NCBI GenBank assembly: GCA_963741525.1
Contig: CAVUIW010000005.1
Span: forward strand, 186,001 to 250,000
Length of the DNA: 64,000 nt
Reading direction: 5' to 3'
Source of the DNA: JANNSX01 sp963741525
GTDB lineage: Bacteria; Pseudomonadota; Alphaproteobacteria; Rhizobiales; Hyphomicrobiaceae
Position numbers and translations under genes: made by a program. Under the pieces are notes generated by a model. The model worked only from the letters and a program-made list of their open reading frames with translations. It had not been told where the DNA came from and ran no database searches. This document shows, in pieces, positions 1 through 8,982 of this stretch; within the stretch, counting starts at the first letter, position 1, and each line of letters starts with the position of its first letter.

Positions 1-1332
1 CAAACAGCAAAGCGCAAGCTGCGCCATTTCCTCGCCGACTTCGTGCGCCTCGAGCAGGAGTACCCCGGCGTCTACCCGCACATCATCGTGCGCGGCGAAG
101 GTCCCTACGTGTACGACGACAAGGGCCACAAGCTGCTCGATGCCGGCAACAATCTCGGTGCCAACAATGTCGGTCACGGCCGCAAGGAGATCGCCCGGCG
201 GATCGCCGAGCAGGCCGAGCGGCTGGAGTTCTCGGCGCTGGACGCCGGCAACTCGCACGATGTCGCCATCCGGTTCGCCGACCGCCTCGCGGCGCTGTTG
301 CCGATGGATGACGCCTGCATCTCGTTCTGCGGCAGCGGCAGCGAGGCCAACGAGCTCGCCTTCAAGATCGCCCGCGCCCATTTCGTATTGAAGGGCGAAC
401 CGCAGCGCACGAAGATCCTCTCGCGGGCCGGCTCCTATCACGGCTCGAGCTACGCGGCGATGGCGGCGACCGGAATCGATGCCTTCTCGGCCGGATTCGG
501 ACCGCGGCCCGGCGATTTCGCGCGCATCCCGCAGCCCTCGCACGATCGATGCGAATACTGCGGCAACGCCGAGGCTTGCACGCTTGCGTGCATCGAGGCC
601 ACCGAGCGGCGCGTTGCCGAAGAGGGGCCGGGAACCATCGCCGCCATCATCGGCGAGCCGGTGCCGATCCCGCAGGCCGTCAAAGTGCCGCCCGCCGAGT
701 ACTGGCCACGCATGGCGGCGCTGGCGAAGCGGATCGGTGCGCTCCTCATTGTCGATGAAGTCGTCAACGGCTTCGGCCGCACCGGCAAGATGTTCGGTTG
801 CGATCACTGGGGCCTGCGCCCGGACATCATGGTGATGGCGAAGGGCATCTCATCGGGCTATGTGCCCCTTGGGGCGGTCGCGATCTCGGCGCGGATCAAC
901 GAAGTGTTCATCGACAAGCCGCTGCTCCACCTCAACACGTTCGCCGGTCATCCCGTGGCGTGCGCTGCCGGCGAGGCGACGCTCGATATCTTGGAGCGCG
1001 AGAAGCTCGTCGAGAACGCGGCACGGCTGGAGCCGGTTCTGAGGACTGAGCTCGAGAAAATCCGCGAGATCGTGCCTCAGCTGCTCAAGGTGACGGTGAT
1101 CGGGCTCATGAGCTCGACCGAGGTCGATGCCTCCAAGGTCGCCGATCTACCGGCCTTCGTCCGGCGCGCGCGCCATGCGGCCTATGAGAACGGCCTGTTG
1201 GTGAGGATCAACCCGGACGGCACGCGCGTGTCGGCGTTCTTCTATCCGCCGCTCAACGTCACCAAGGACGATGTCGTGACTGGCGCCCGCGCTCTCGGCC
1301 GGGCCTTTCAGGCGGCGTTCGCGGGCGGTTGA
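1..1332 (+). CDS. Class III aminotransferase (glutamate-1-semialdehyde aminomutase-like), 5' end outside window
   Basis: PLP-dependent fold-type I enzyme of the class III aminotransferase family. The frame is open from base 1. GTG at 43 is the first start codon inside the window, but the preceding codons read as ordinary protein, so the gene probably begins upstream. Counting from GTG 43, a phosphate-binding GSGSEANELAFK stretch lies near residue 100, LIVDEVVNGFGRTG carries the cofactor Asp near 238, and MAKGISSGYVPLGA carries the Schiff-base Lys near 267. The substrate is unknown. Heme synthesis is unlikely to be its role, because it sits beside a hydroxyacid dehydrogenase and an ABC importer, which suggests catabolic transamination of an imported amine or amino acid. 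All hallmark residues are present and no frameshift is seen. Confidence 0.85.
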   Translation, partial: QTAKRKLRHFLADFVRLEQEYPGVYPHIIVRGEGPYVYDDKGHKLLDAGNNLGANNVGHGRKEIARRIAEQAERLEFSALDAGNSHDVAIRFADRLAALLPMDDACISFCGSGSEANELAFKIARAHFVLKGEPQRTKILSRAGSYHGSSYAAMAATGIDAFSAGFGPRPGDFARIPQPSHDRCEYCGNAEACTLACIEATERRVAEEGPGTIAAIIGEPVPIPQAVKVPPAEYWPRMAALAKRIGALLIVDEVVNGFGRTGKMFGCDHWGLRPDIMVMAKGISSGYVPLGAVAISARINEVFIDKPLLHLNTFAGHPVACAAGEATLDILEREKLVENAARLEPVLRTELEKIREIVPQLLKVTVIGLMSSTEVDASKVADLPAFVRRARHAAYENGLLVRINPDGTRVSAFFYPPLNVTKDDVVTGARALGRAFQAAFAGG

Positions 1333-1356
1333 GGCTGGGGCAGGGGTGAGACGCGC

Positions 1357-2301
1357 GTGAAGGTCATCTTTCACTATGCGGCCGGAACAGAATTGACGCG
1401 GCGGCTCGATGCGCTGGCATCGCGCGGCATCGACGTGAAAGTCATTCAACCGACTGACGACGCTGCCTTCGCCAAGGCGCTGCCGGCCTGCGAGGTGCTT
1501 TGGCATGTCCTGAAGCCCGTGACCCGCGCCATCATCGAGGCGGCGCCCCGGCTTCGGCTCATCCAGAAGATGGGCGCGGGCGTCGACACGATCGATCTTG
1601 CCGCCGCCAAGGAGCATGGCATTCCCGTCTGCAATCTCCCCGGCACCAATTCGCAAGCGGTTGCCGAGCATGCGCTGGCGCTGATGCTCGCCGTGCTCCG
1701 CAAGGTGCCGCAATTCGACCGGGAGACTCGCGCCGGGAGCGGCTGGGCCTGGTCCAAGGAGCGACAGGCGCAGCTCGGTGAGATCCATGGGCGCACCGTC
1801 GGCCTCATCGGCTATGGCGCGACGGCGAGCCGGCTGGCACCGGTGCTGGTCGCGCTCGGCGCCGACGTCGTCTACTGGAGTCGCCGCGAGGCGCCGGGAG
1901 CTATTGCGCGTTTCGTTACCCTCGACGAGCTGATCGCTAGCTCCGACATCATCTCGCTGCATGTGCCGTTGAATGACGCGACCCGGTACCTGATCAACGC
2001 CGAGCGCATCGGCCACATGAAGCCGGGCGCAGTCCTGATCAACACGGCCCGCGGCGGACTCGTCGAACCAGTGGCACTTTTCGACGCGTTACGGTCAGGT
2101 CAGCTCGCGGGTGCCGGTCTCGATACCTTCGCCGCCGAGCCGGTCGAGCCGGACAATCCGCTGCTCACGCTGGAACAAGTCGTCGTCGCACCGCACATCG
2201 CCTGGCTGACCTTGCAGACCTTCGAGCGGTCCTTCGGCCTTATGGCCGAGAACTGTCTACGGCTTGCGGCCAGCCAAGAGCCGAGGTTCCGGGTGGTCTG
2301 A
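1357..2301 (+). CDS. D-isomer-specific 2-hydroxyacid dehydrogenase
   Basis: NAD(P)-dependent reductase or dehydrogenase of 2-hydroxyacids/2-oxoacids, cytosolic, 314 aa, a normal family length. The start is GTG at 1357, 24 bases after the aminotransferase stop, so the two are probably cotranscribed. The Rossmann signature GLIGYGATASR lies near residue 148. The catalytic Arg is in INTARGGLVE, the Glu in the following AAEPVEPDNPL segment, and the His in VAPHIAWLT near the C-terminus. It could reduce the 2-oxoacid released by the upstream aminotransferase, but the substrate cannot be read from sequence. Phosphoglycerate dehydrogenase and glyoxylate/hydroxypyruvate reductase are close relatives; the absence of an ACT domain argues against a biosynthetic SerA. 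Confidence 0.85.
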   Translation: MKVIFHYAAGTELTRRLDALASRGIDVKVIQPTDDAAFAKALPACEVLWHVLKPVTRAIIEAAPRLRLIQKMGAGVDTIDLAAAKEHGIPVCNLPGTNSQAVAEHALALMLAVLRKVPQFDRETRAGSGWAWSKERQAQLGEIHGRTVGLIGYGATASRLAPVLVALGADVVYWSRREAPGAIARFVTLDELIASSDIISLHVPLNDATRYLINAERIGHMKPGAVLINTARGGLVEPVALFDALRSGQLAGAGLDTFAAEPVEPDNPLLTLEQVVVAPHIAWLTLQTFERSFGLMAENCLRLAASQEPRFRVV

Positions 2302-2320
2302 CAGGCAAGTCGATCCGCCG

Positions 2321-3079
2321 CTACTCGTCCTTGTGCGCAAGCGCCCGGTTGGTCATCAGCATCTCCTGGCCGCGGAACAGTCCGGCAAGCGTCGAGTGGC
2401 TGACACCCTTCAAGTCATCGAACATTTCGATGAACGGCTTGGAAGCGAGGAACTTAAGAGCTTCGGCGTTCGAATCGAACCACAGCTCGAGGTTCCAATC
2501 ATAGGACAGCATATCGCCGCTCGGCAGCTTGCCCACATAGCCGAACTCGATGACCTTGCCGACGCCGATGCCGAACGTATGCTCGCGCACGAGCGGGTCC
2601 ATGCCGAGCTTGCCATGGCGCTTGGCATACCAGCTTTTGATCTTCGACTTGTCCTTCGCCATGCCGAAGACGATGAACTTCGTGATGGTGCCGTCCGCCC
2701 TGCCGCGATAGCCGCGGCGAATCGGCGAGAACACCGCCGGCTGGGCGACGTCGAACTGGGTCTCCTCGGTGAGCGCGATGCCCGGCAGCGTGCCGGGGTC
2801 GAGGCCCATATATGCGAGGCCGTCGCCGAGCAGCGTGTAACCGGTATGATGGTTCCAGCAGGCGACCATCTCGTCCCAGCTCGCCCAATACTCCTGGGCG
2901 ATGCGGAAGAAATCGCCGTGAGCGGCCGCCGGTTGCTTCTTGACGCGCCGGTTGATGGCGTAGCGCACCATGTTGAGGCCGACCTTGGCGTACTCCGTAT
3001 GCTTGCCGAGGTACCACTTGTCGAAGCTCGTCTCGTTGAGGTGCTTCGGCATGGTGATGACCCAGTTGAAGCTGATCAT
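2321..3079 (-). CDS. EthD-domain (dimeric alpha/beta barrel) protein
   Basis: 252-aa protein, convergent with the hydroxyacid dehydrogenase and divergent from the binding-protein gene at 3324. The start is set at ATG 3079 (MISFNWVITMPKHLNETSFD) because a GGGAG Shine-Dalgarno lies just upstream; the frame also runs 33 codons further up but without conservation-like composition. The N-terminal half (about 1-110, with the WYLGKHTEYAK segment) resembles EthD/dimeric alpha-beta barrel proteins, and the second half repeats a similar pattern (KSWYAKRHGKLG, near residue 148), so two fused barrel domains are likely. EthD proteins often accompany degradative oxygenases and dehydrogenases, but their own chemistry is poorly defined. 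Function unknown; catabolic accessory role inferred from neighbours. Confidence 0.6.
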   Translation of the reverse strand: MISFNWVITMPKHLNETSFDKWYLGKHTEYAKVGLNMVRYAINRRVKKQPAAAHGDFFRIAQEYWASWDEMVACWNHHTGYTLLGDGLAYMGLDPGTLPGIALTEETQFDVAQPAVFSPIRRGYRGRADGTITKFIVFGMAKDKSKIKSWYAKRHGKLGMDPLVREHTFGIGVGKVIEFGYVGKLPSGDMLSYDWNLELWFDSNAEALKFLASKPFIEMFDDLKGVSHSTLAGLFRGQEMLMTNRALAHKDE

Positions 3080-3141
3080 CGCGCGCTCCCGGGAGGATTG
3101 ATAAAAGACCAACGCCTTTTTGATTAGGTGCAAAAATCGGA

Positions 3142-3249
3142 CACTGTCAAGATGCGCCGAAGGGACTTCGATCTGCACTTGGCGGACCTCAAACCCGCGA
3201 ATTCGGAGGCCGCCACTGCCTTGACAGTGCCCAGGTCGAAAACTACAAA
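3142..3249. promoter_or_regulatory. Divergent sigma-70-like promoters with 10-bp inverted repeat
   Basis: Between the divergent EthD gene and the ABC binding-protein gene, CACTGTCAAG (3142-3151) and CTTGACAGTG (3220-3229) form a perfect inverted pair. Each contains TTGACA, one per strand. On the plus strand TTGACA 3221-3226 is followed 17 bases later by TACAAA (3244-3249), a good -35/-10 pair for the transporter operon. The minus-strand TTGACA (3150-3145) faces weak -10-like CCTAAT. The matching flanks suggest that one regulator may cover both -35 boxes. Confidence 0.5.
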
Positions 3250-3323
3250 AATCAAAGCTCTTGTTATTTGTCTTGCGGAGACACCGGAGCTACGCGAATA
3301 ATTCCGCCGAAGGAGGAGAACGC

Positions 3324-4424
3324 ATGTCAGGGTTGAACCGTTGGCCCGTTGCCATAGGCGCTGGCGCCTTGGCACTAGGCTCTTATCTCGCGATCGCGAA
3401 TGCCGAGGGCACCGGCAAGATCGAAGGTGGCGGCGCGGAGTTGGTGATGTTCACGATCACCGCCTCGAACGTCTACGGCGCCAATCAGATCAAGGGCGCA
3501 GAGGCCGAAGCCGCCAAGCTCGGCTACAAGCTGACCGTGTTCCAAAACAACTTCTCGCAGCCCGAGCAAGACCAGCAGGTCCAGCAGTACATCGCCAGTG
3601 GCGCCAAGCCGGCGGCGGTCATCTTCTGGCCGTGGGTGGCGGACGCGGCCCTCAATGACACGCGGCTTCTCTCAAAGCTCGCCCCTGTCATTCAGCTCAC
3701 CCAAGAGCCGAACGAAAAGTCCTGGCCCTTCGTGCAAGCCTATTCAGGCGCCAACCAAATCCTGATTGGCCGGACGCTGGGCAAGTCCATGCTGAAGGCG
3801 CGCGACGCCGCCAAGGCCGCCGGTATGACGTTCAAGTCGGATGGCGGCAACCTGCTTGTCTTCCAGCATCCGGCCGGTGAGAAGACCGGAACGGAACGCA
3901 TGAAGGGCTTCATGGAGGTGACGAAGGACGCACCCTTCAACATTATCCATACCGAGTTCGGCCCGAACAGCCCGGAAACCGGCTATGAGATCGGCTCGAC
4001 GGTAATCCCGAAGTTCAAGGGTCAGTTCGACTTCCTGTTCGTCTCCAATCAGCAGGCGGCGAACGGCGTTATCCGCGCTCTGAAGGAAAACGGCATCACG
4101 CCCGGCAAGGACGTGATGATCGTCTCCGGCGATTGCTCGGGTAGCCTCGAGGCCGTGAAGAACGGCGAGACCTTCGCCACCGGCATCCAGCCGGCCGCCG
4201 TCGAAGGCGCGCTCGCCGTCCGTACCGCCGCCAAGTTCATCGCCAACGGCAAGATCGAGGGCGATGTCATTCAGATGCAGGTCGAGGCCAATGCCCCGGC
4301 CGTCGATCCAGGCCCGCCGGCAAAGCTCAACTACATGCCGCACGCTCCCGCGATCGGCGCCGACGGTGTCGCCGGCACGAAGATCTGGGGCTACAACGCC
4401 GACGAGATCTGCGCATCCGGCTGA
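3324..4424 (+). CDS. Sugar-type ABC transporter periplasmic substrate-binding protein
   Basis: Periplasmic-binding-protein-like I fold (ribose/galactose type, Peripla_BP_4), 366 aa. The start ATG 3324 follows a strong AAGGAGGAG at 3311-3319. The N-terminus (positively charged RW, then a hydrophobic run ending at IANA-E near residue 27) is a signal peptide. Typical class features are the FTITASNVYGANQIKGAEAE strand-helix start, the AKPAAVIFWPWV segment, and the KENGITPGKDVMIVSGDCSG segment in the C-lobe. It should deliver a ligand to the ATPase and two permeases encoded directly downstream. RbsB-like proteins bind sugars, but also polyols and autoinducer-2; the catabolic neighbours here do not settle the ligand. 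Confidence 0.85.
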   Translation: MSGLNRWPVAIGAGALALGSYLAIANAEGTGKIEGGGAELVMFTITASNVYGANQIKGAEAEAAKLGYKLTVFQNNFSQPEQDQQVQQYIASGAKPAAVIFWPWVADAALNDTRLLSKLAPVIQLTQEPNEKSWPFVQAYSGANQILIGRTLGKSMLKARDAAKAAGMTFKSDGGNLLVFQHPAGEKTGTERMKGFMEVTKDAPFNIIHTEFGPNSPETGYEIGSTVIPKFKGQFDFLFVSNQQAANGVIRALKENGITPGKDVMIVSGDCSGSLEAVKNGETFATGIQPAAVEGALAVRTAAKFIANGKIEGDVIQMQVEANAPAVDPGPPAKLNYMPHAPAIGADGVAGTKIWGYNADEICASG

Positions 4425-4668
4425 TCTCGATCACGTCTCCTGCCGTCCATGAATGCCCGAAACGGGCAAAACCTCCACCCCGCTCGTGTCACCGTCCTCC
4501 CTCGGCGGCACGGGCGGGGTGCCATCATATCCAGTTGCGCGGACGGACTGATTTCGCAACAGACCTCCTCGGCAATTCGGCTCGACGCCACATCCCGCTG
4601 TCGTATACTCGATCATCCAATGCGAAGGATCGCTCCAAGACGGGCCAGCTGCCAGGGGAGGCGCTGAC

Positions 4669-6204
4669 GTGAATGCAATCGCAGGCCGCGTAAGCTCGCC
4701 AGGCAGCGCCGCTGCACCCCGCCTCAGCGTGCGCCGGCTGTCCAAGCGCTACGGTACGATCCAAGCCCTCAATGAGGTCGACTTCGAGCTGCGTCCCGGC
4801 GAAGTGATGGCGCTACTCGGCGAGAATGGCGCGGGCAAGTCGACCCTCGTCAAGGTGCTGTCCGGCCTCGTCGCACCGGATGCCGGCACGATCGAAATTG
4901 ATGGCCATGCCGTCTCACTCTACCCAACTGCACGCTCGCAAGCCGCTGGCGTCGCCGTCGTCCATCAGGAGTACAGCTCGGTCAAGACACTGACCGTCGC
5001 CGAGAACCTCGTGCTTGGTCAGACCGGCGTTTCGCCACTGTGGCTGCCACATCAGTTGCGTGCACGCGCCCGCAAGTTGCTCGCCGCCGTTGGCCTCGAT
5101 CACATCGACCCGGGCACGCGGGTCGAGCGCCTCTCGGTGGCCGAGACTCAGCTACTCGAGATCGCCCGCCTGCTCGTCCGCGATGCCCGCATCCTGATCT
5201 TCGACGAGCCGACCGCGGCGCTCGCCGATCGCGAGATCGAGCGGGTGCTCGCCGTCATCAAGCGTCTCGCCGCCGAGGGCCGCAGCATCATCTATGTCAC
5301 CCATCGCTTGCCGGAGGTGTTCCGCATTGCCGACCGGGTGACGGTTTTCCGCAACGGCCGCAGCCTGCCGTCGCGGCCGACCGCTGAGCTCGATGTCGAC
5401 GCTGTCATCACCATGATGCTCGGTCGTGAACTCGAGACGATGTTCCCGGAGCGCGATACCCGGACAGGCACGCCTTTGCTGGCGGTTGACGGGCTCGTGG
5501 TGCCCGGCCTCATTGAACCAATCGGCTTCACTGTCAACGCCGGAGAAATCCTCGGCCTCACCGGCCAGCTTGGCAGCGGCGCCAGCGCCGTCATCGAGGC
5601 GCTCGCTGGCATGGCGCCACCATCGGGAGGCCGGGCTCTCCTGAACGGCGCCGGGATTTCGCTCAAGAGCCGCGCTGCAACGCTCGCGCATGGCCTCGCC
5701 TACTGCTCCGCCGACCGCAAACGGGACGGCATCTTCGCCGAGCGGCCGATCCGGGAAAACCTGTCGTCGCCGTGGCTCCGGCGCATTGCCAGCCGAGGCC
5801 TGCTTTCCTCCCGCCAAGAGAGGGAACGGGCGAGCGATACAGCTGGCCGCTTTGCCATCGACGTGAAACGCCTCGGCACAGTCGTCGGCGCACTGTCCGG
5901 CGGCAATCAGCAGAAGGTGGCGGTTGGCAAGTGGCTGGGGGTCGAGCCGAAAGTCATGCTGCTCGAAGAGCCGACGCGCGGCGTCGATGTCGGCGCCCGG
6001 GCGGAAATCTACCGGCGGCTCAGGGACCTATGCCGCTCCGGCATGGCCATCGTCGTCGCCAGCTCCGATACCGCCGAGGTCCTCGGCCTCTGCGACACGA
6101 TCGCAACCTTCTACCGCGGACGTCTGACCGCTCTTCGCGAGCGTGACGCGTGGAGCGAGGATGCGCTCGTCCGCGAGGTCATGCATCAGGAGAAGGCCGC
6201 GTGA
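4669..6204 (+). CDS. Sugar ABC transporter ATP-binding protein (RbsA/MglA type, two ABC domains)
   Basis: 511-aa tandem ATPase powering the ribose-type importer. The start is GTG 4669, preceded by CAGGGGAGG. Domain 1: Walker A GENGAGKSTL (about residue 53), signature LSVAETQLLEIARLL, Walker B ILIFDEPTAAL, and the switch His in YVTHRLPE. Domain 2 has the degenerate P-loop usual in this family (LTGQLGSGASAV), a strong signature LSGGNQQKVAVGKWL and LLEEPTRGVDVGA. A 244-bp gap separates it from the binding-protein gene, while it overlaps the next permease by 4 bases (GTGA), showing translational coupling. The asymmetric domains match RbsA/XylG rather than the branched-chain amino-acid importers. 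Confidence 0.9.
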   Translation: MNAIAGRVSSPGSAAAPRLSVRRLSKRYGTIQALNEVDFELRPGEVMALLGENGAGKSTLVKVLSGLVAPDAGTIEIDGHAVSLYPTARSQAAGVAVVHQEYSSVKTLTVAENLVLGQTGVSPLWLPHQLRARARKLLAAVGLDHIDPGTRVERLSVAETQLLEIARLLVRDARILIFDEPTAALADREIERVLAVIKRLAAEGRSIIYVTHRLPEVFRIADRVTVFRNGRSLPSRPTAELDVDAVITMMLGRELETMFPERDTRTGTPLLAVDGLVVPGLIEPIGFTVNAGEILGLTGQLGSGASAVIEALAGMAPPSGGRALLNGAGISLKSRAATLAHGLAYCSADRKRDGIFAERPIRENLSSPWLRRIASRGLLSSRQERERASDTAGRFAIDVKRLGTVVGALSGGNQQKVAVGKWLGVEPKVMLLEEPTRGVDVGARAEIYRRLRDLCRSGMAIVVASSDTAEVLGLCDTIATFYRGRLTALRERDAWSEDALVREVMHQEKAA

Positions 6205-7208
6205 CCGATGATGCGAAAGGTACCGCCGCCGGGAACGCGCCAGCGGTCCTCCCCGAGCCGCCGGCGGGGAGCTTCGTCGATCGTAACTTGCCGGCCATCG
6301 TCCTCGGGATCGCCGCCTTGGTCGTCGCTGTCGCGGCTATTCTTACCCCGAGCTTTCTCACGGTCGACAATCTAACGGCTATCTTGAGGAATGCGGCCGT
6401 CGTCGGCCTCGTCGCCGTGGCTATGACGCCGGTGACGCTTTCCGGCAACTTCGTCTCACTCGGCATCTCCCAGTCGGCCATGGCCTGCATGGTTGCCTTC
6501 GTCTGGATGCTCGGCGAAGGTTGGCCTCAGCCGGCCGCCATGCTGGTCGTCGTCGCTGGATCAATTGTCGTCGGCGTCCTCCAGGGCACGATCGTGGCGG
6601 GGGGCCTCAACCCGGTCATCACCACGCTGGCGGCGGGTGCGATCATCTTCGGCGTCGCCTCGGAATTGACCGGCGGTGGCATCGTGCATGTGCGCGGCAA
6701 TGGCGCGACCTGGGGCGGCGCGGATATTCTTGGCATGCCGCTCGAGGTGCTGGTGTTCCTGATGTTCACGGCGCTACTCACACTGCTGATGTCGCGCACA
6801 GTGGTTGGCCGGGAAACCATTCTTGTCGGCGCCAACCGGGCGACGGCGCGCATCTCCGGCATCTCTTATGCTCGGGTGACGGTCATCGCCTTCGTCATCC
6901 TGTCGATCGGCGTTGCCGCCGCCGGTATCATGAGCGGCGCGGCATTCGGCGAGGCGACTGCGAAATCGTTCCCGACCCTTACCATCAATGCCATCGCCGC
7001 CTTGCTGGTGGGCGGCACGGCAATTCAAGGCGGCGACGGCTCGCCCTGGCGATCGGCGGCGGGCGCCGTGCTGATCTCGGTCATCTCGAACATGATGGTC
7101 CTCAACGATTTCAGCCCTGGCGGACGGCTTGCCGTGCAAGGCGGTGTCGTGGTCGTGACCGTCATTCTCCTCGACTTACTCAGGCGGCGTGGACGGAGGG
7201 CGCGGTGA
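6201..7208 (+). CDS. ABC transporter permease (RbsC-type), first of two
   Basis: 335-aa integral membrane subunit of the BPD_transp_2 family. The start is GTG 6201, overlapping the ATPase stop as GTGA; the longer upstream frame overlaps the ATPase and lacks a ribosome site. A cytoplasmic Pro/Ala-rich N-terminus is followed by about eight to ten hydrophobic segments, including NLPAIVLGIAALVVAVAAIL and a long central run. The LTINAIAALLVGGTAIQGGDGS segment near residue 265 is the conserved cytoplasmic loop that contacts the ATPase in RbsC-like permeases. It pairs with the following permease as a heterodimer. Confidence 0.85.
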   Translation: MTDDAKGTAAGNAPAVLPEPPAGSFVDRNLPAIVLGIAALVVAVAAILTPSFLTVDNLTAILRNAAVVGLVAVAMTPVTLSGNFVSLGISQSAMACMVAFVWMLGEGWPQPAAMLVVVAGSIVVGVLQGTIVAGGLNPVITTLAAGAIIFGVASELTGGGIVHVRGNGATWGGADILGMPLEVLVFLMFTALLTLLMSRTVVGRETILVGANRATARISGISYARVTVIAFVILSIGVAAAGIMSGAAFGEATAKSFPTLTINAIAALLVGGTAIQGGDGSPWRSAAGAVLISVISNMMVLNDFSPGGRLAVQGGVVVVTVILLDLLRRRGRRAR

Positions 7209-8176
7209 GTGGACTTGGTAACCTCTTGCGATCTTACGGGCTGCCTATCGCGGTGCTTGCCGTCACCTGGATCGTCATCTCGACGATCACGCCGAGCTTT
7301 CGGGGCGAGGCCAGCATCTTCTCGGTGCTGGAGGGCTTCTCGCTCGTCGGCCTCATTGCGCTCGGTCTCGCGGTGACGATCATCGCCGGCGAGTTCGACC
7401 TGTCGGTCGGCTCTATGGCGGCGCTATCGGCGGTCATTGCCGTGTTGACCTCACATCTGGGTCTCGCCGGCTCGATGTTGGTCGCAACCGCCTTCGGCAT
7501 TGTTTTCGGCGCCGTCCAAGGAGCCCTCATCGGCAGGCTCGGCATCAACTCACTCGTGTTCAGCATCGGCACGCTCATTCTGCTGCGCGGCCTCACCTAC
7601 ATGCTGAGCGGACACGAGCCGATCATGATCGACAACATCGAGATCACCGACCCGCTGATCGAGCGCTACGGCATTTTCTCGTTCTCCAGCATTGCGGCCC
7701 TCACCGTTTTCGCGCTGGCCGGCTTGTTCCTGACGTTCACGCGCTGGGGCCGTGAGATCTTCGCCATCGGTGGCGCGCGCAACGAGGCCGTCGCGGCTGG
7801 CGTCCCCAAGGTGCGCACGATCGCGATTGCGTTCGCTATATCCGGTGGCACGGCGGCGCTCGCCGGAGCACTGGCAGCGATGCGCGGAGGCAGCGCCGCA
7901 CCGCAGAACTACGACGATCTGCTCCTGACCGGATGCGCCGCGACGCTCTTGGGCGGCATCAGCCTGTACGGTGGGCGCGGCACCGTCTTCAATGTCGCGA
8001 TCGGTGTCGCCATCCTGACCGTTGTCGGCGCCGGGCTTGCCGCGCGCGGCACTTCGGCTTCGCTGGTCCAGCTCGTCACCGGAGCGCTGCTGCTCGCTGT
8101 TATTGCGGGCGAGTTCGCCGCTGGCCGGTTGGCGACCGGCAAGACGGCGCAGGGCCGGCCCGCCGGCCACACGTAA
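7205..8176 (+). CDS. ABC transporter permease (RbsC-type), second of two
   Basis: 323-aa membrane subunit, start GTG 7205 overlapping the previous stop by 4 bases (GTGA). It shows the RbsC/AraH fingerprint: the VTIIAGEFDLSVGSMAALSA motif near residue 60, GLGVNSL-like GRLGINSLVFSIGTL, and the ATPase-contact loop LLTGCAATLLGGISLYGGRGT near residue 250. Eight or more hydrophobic helices are apparent. The heterodimer with the preceding permease completes a binding protein-ATPase-permease-permease importer in one transcription unit that continues into the SDR and hydrolase genes. Confidence 0.87.
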   Translation: MSGLGNLLRSYGLPIAVLAVTWIVISTITPSFRGEASIFSVLEGFSLVGLIALGLAVTIIAGEFDLSVGSMAALSAVIAVLTSHLGLAGSMLVATAFGIVFGAVQGALIGRLGINSLVFSIGTLILLRGLTYMLSGHEPIMIDNIEITDPLIERYGIFSFSSIAALTVFALAGLFLTFTRWGREIFAIGGARNEAVAAGVPKVRTIAIAFAISGGTAALAGALAAMRGGSAAPQNYDDLLLTGCAATLLGGISLYGGRGTVFNVAIGVAILTVVGAGLAARGTSASLVQLVTGALLLAVIAGEFAAGRLATGKTAQGRPAGHT

Positions 8177-8226
8177 GGACACTCGGCCCGCAGCACACAA
8201 TCCATCAACGAACGTCAACGGGAAGA

Positions 8227-8982
8227 ATGACCATGGCAGGACGTCTCGAAGGCAAGATCGCAATCGTCACGGGCGCCTCGACCGGTATTGGCTCGGCGAC
8301 CGCACGACTTCTCGTCGCCGAGGGCGCACGGGTGCTGGCCGCCGACATCAAGCCGGCAGGCGATGACCTCGCCGCGGCCATCAAGAAGCACAAGAGCACG
8401 CTGCGCTTCGTCACGCTCGATATCCGCAAGGAGGCAAGTTGGGCCGCCACGCTCGACGCCTGCGAGAAGGCCTTTGGCAAGCCGAGCGTCCTCGTCAACA
8501 ACGCTGGCGCGCTGGGCTCGGGCAAGCCGGTGCATCTGGAGTCGACCGAGGCGATGATCGCCGCCTTCGAAAGCAACGTCATCGGCTGTTTCCTCGGCAT
8601 GAAGACGGTGGTGCCCGGTATGATCGAATTGGGTGGCGGCGCCATCGTCAACGTCTCCTCGGTGTGGGGCTGGTCGGGCGTCGCCAACAATGTCGCCTAC
8701 CAGACGGCCAAGGGCGCCTGCGTCATGCTTTCCAAGAATGCCGGTGTCACCTATGCCCCCCACAACATCCGCGTGAACTGCCTGCTGCCGGGCTATGTCG
8801 ATACGCCAATGTCGCGCGGCGTGACACCAGAGGAGGCCAAGACGCTCATCAAGTTCACGCCGCTCGGCCGGCGGGCCGAGCCGCACGAGGTGGCTCCCAT
8901 GATCGCTTTCCTGTGCTCGGACGAGGCGAGCTTCGTGGCCGCCGGCAACTACATGGTCGATGGAGGCATGGCCGCGCTATGA
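8227..8982 (+). CDS. SDR-family oxidoreductase
   Basis: Classical short-chain dehydrogenase/reductase, 251 aa, cytosolic, NAD(P)-dependent. The start is ATG 8227 with GGGAAG upstream; ATG 8233 is an alternative. Cofactor motif TGASTGIGSA lies near residue 16, NNAGALG near 90, the catalytic Ser is in NVSSVWGW, and Tyr/Lys are in YQTAKGAC. The C-terminal NYMVDGGMAAL is standard for the family. It follows the importer by 50 bases and overlaps the next gene (ATGA), so it is likely part of the same catabolic operon and may oxidise a hydroxyl group of the imported compound. Confidence 0.87.
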   Translation: MTMAGRLEGKIAIVTGASTGIGSATARLLVAEGARVLAADIKPAGDDLAAAIKKHKSTLRFVTLDIRKEASWAATLDACEKAFGKPSVLVNNAGALGSGKPVHLESTEAMIAAFESNVIGCFLGMKTVVPGMIELGGGAIVNVSSVWGWSGVANNVAYQTAKGACVMLSKNAGVTYAPHNIRVNCLLPGYVDTPMSRGVTPEEAKTLIKFTPLGRRAEPHEVAPMIAFLCSDEASFVAAGNYMVDGGMAAL

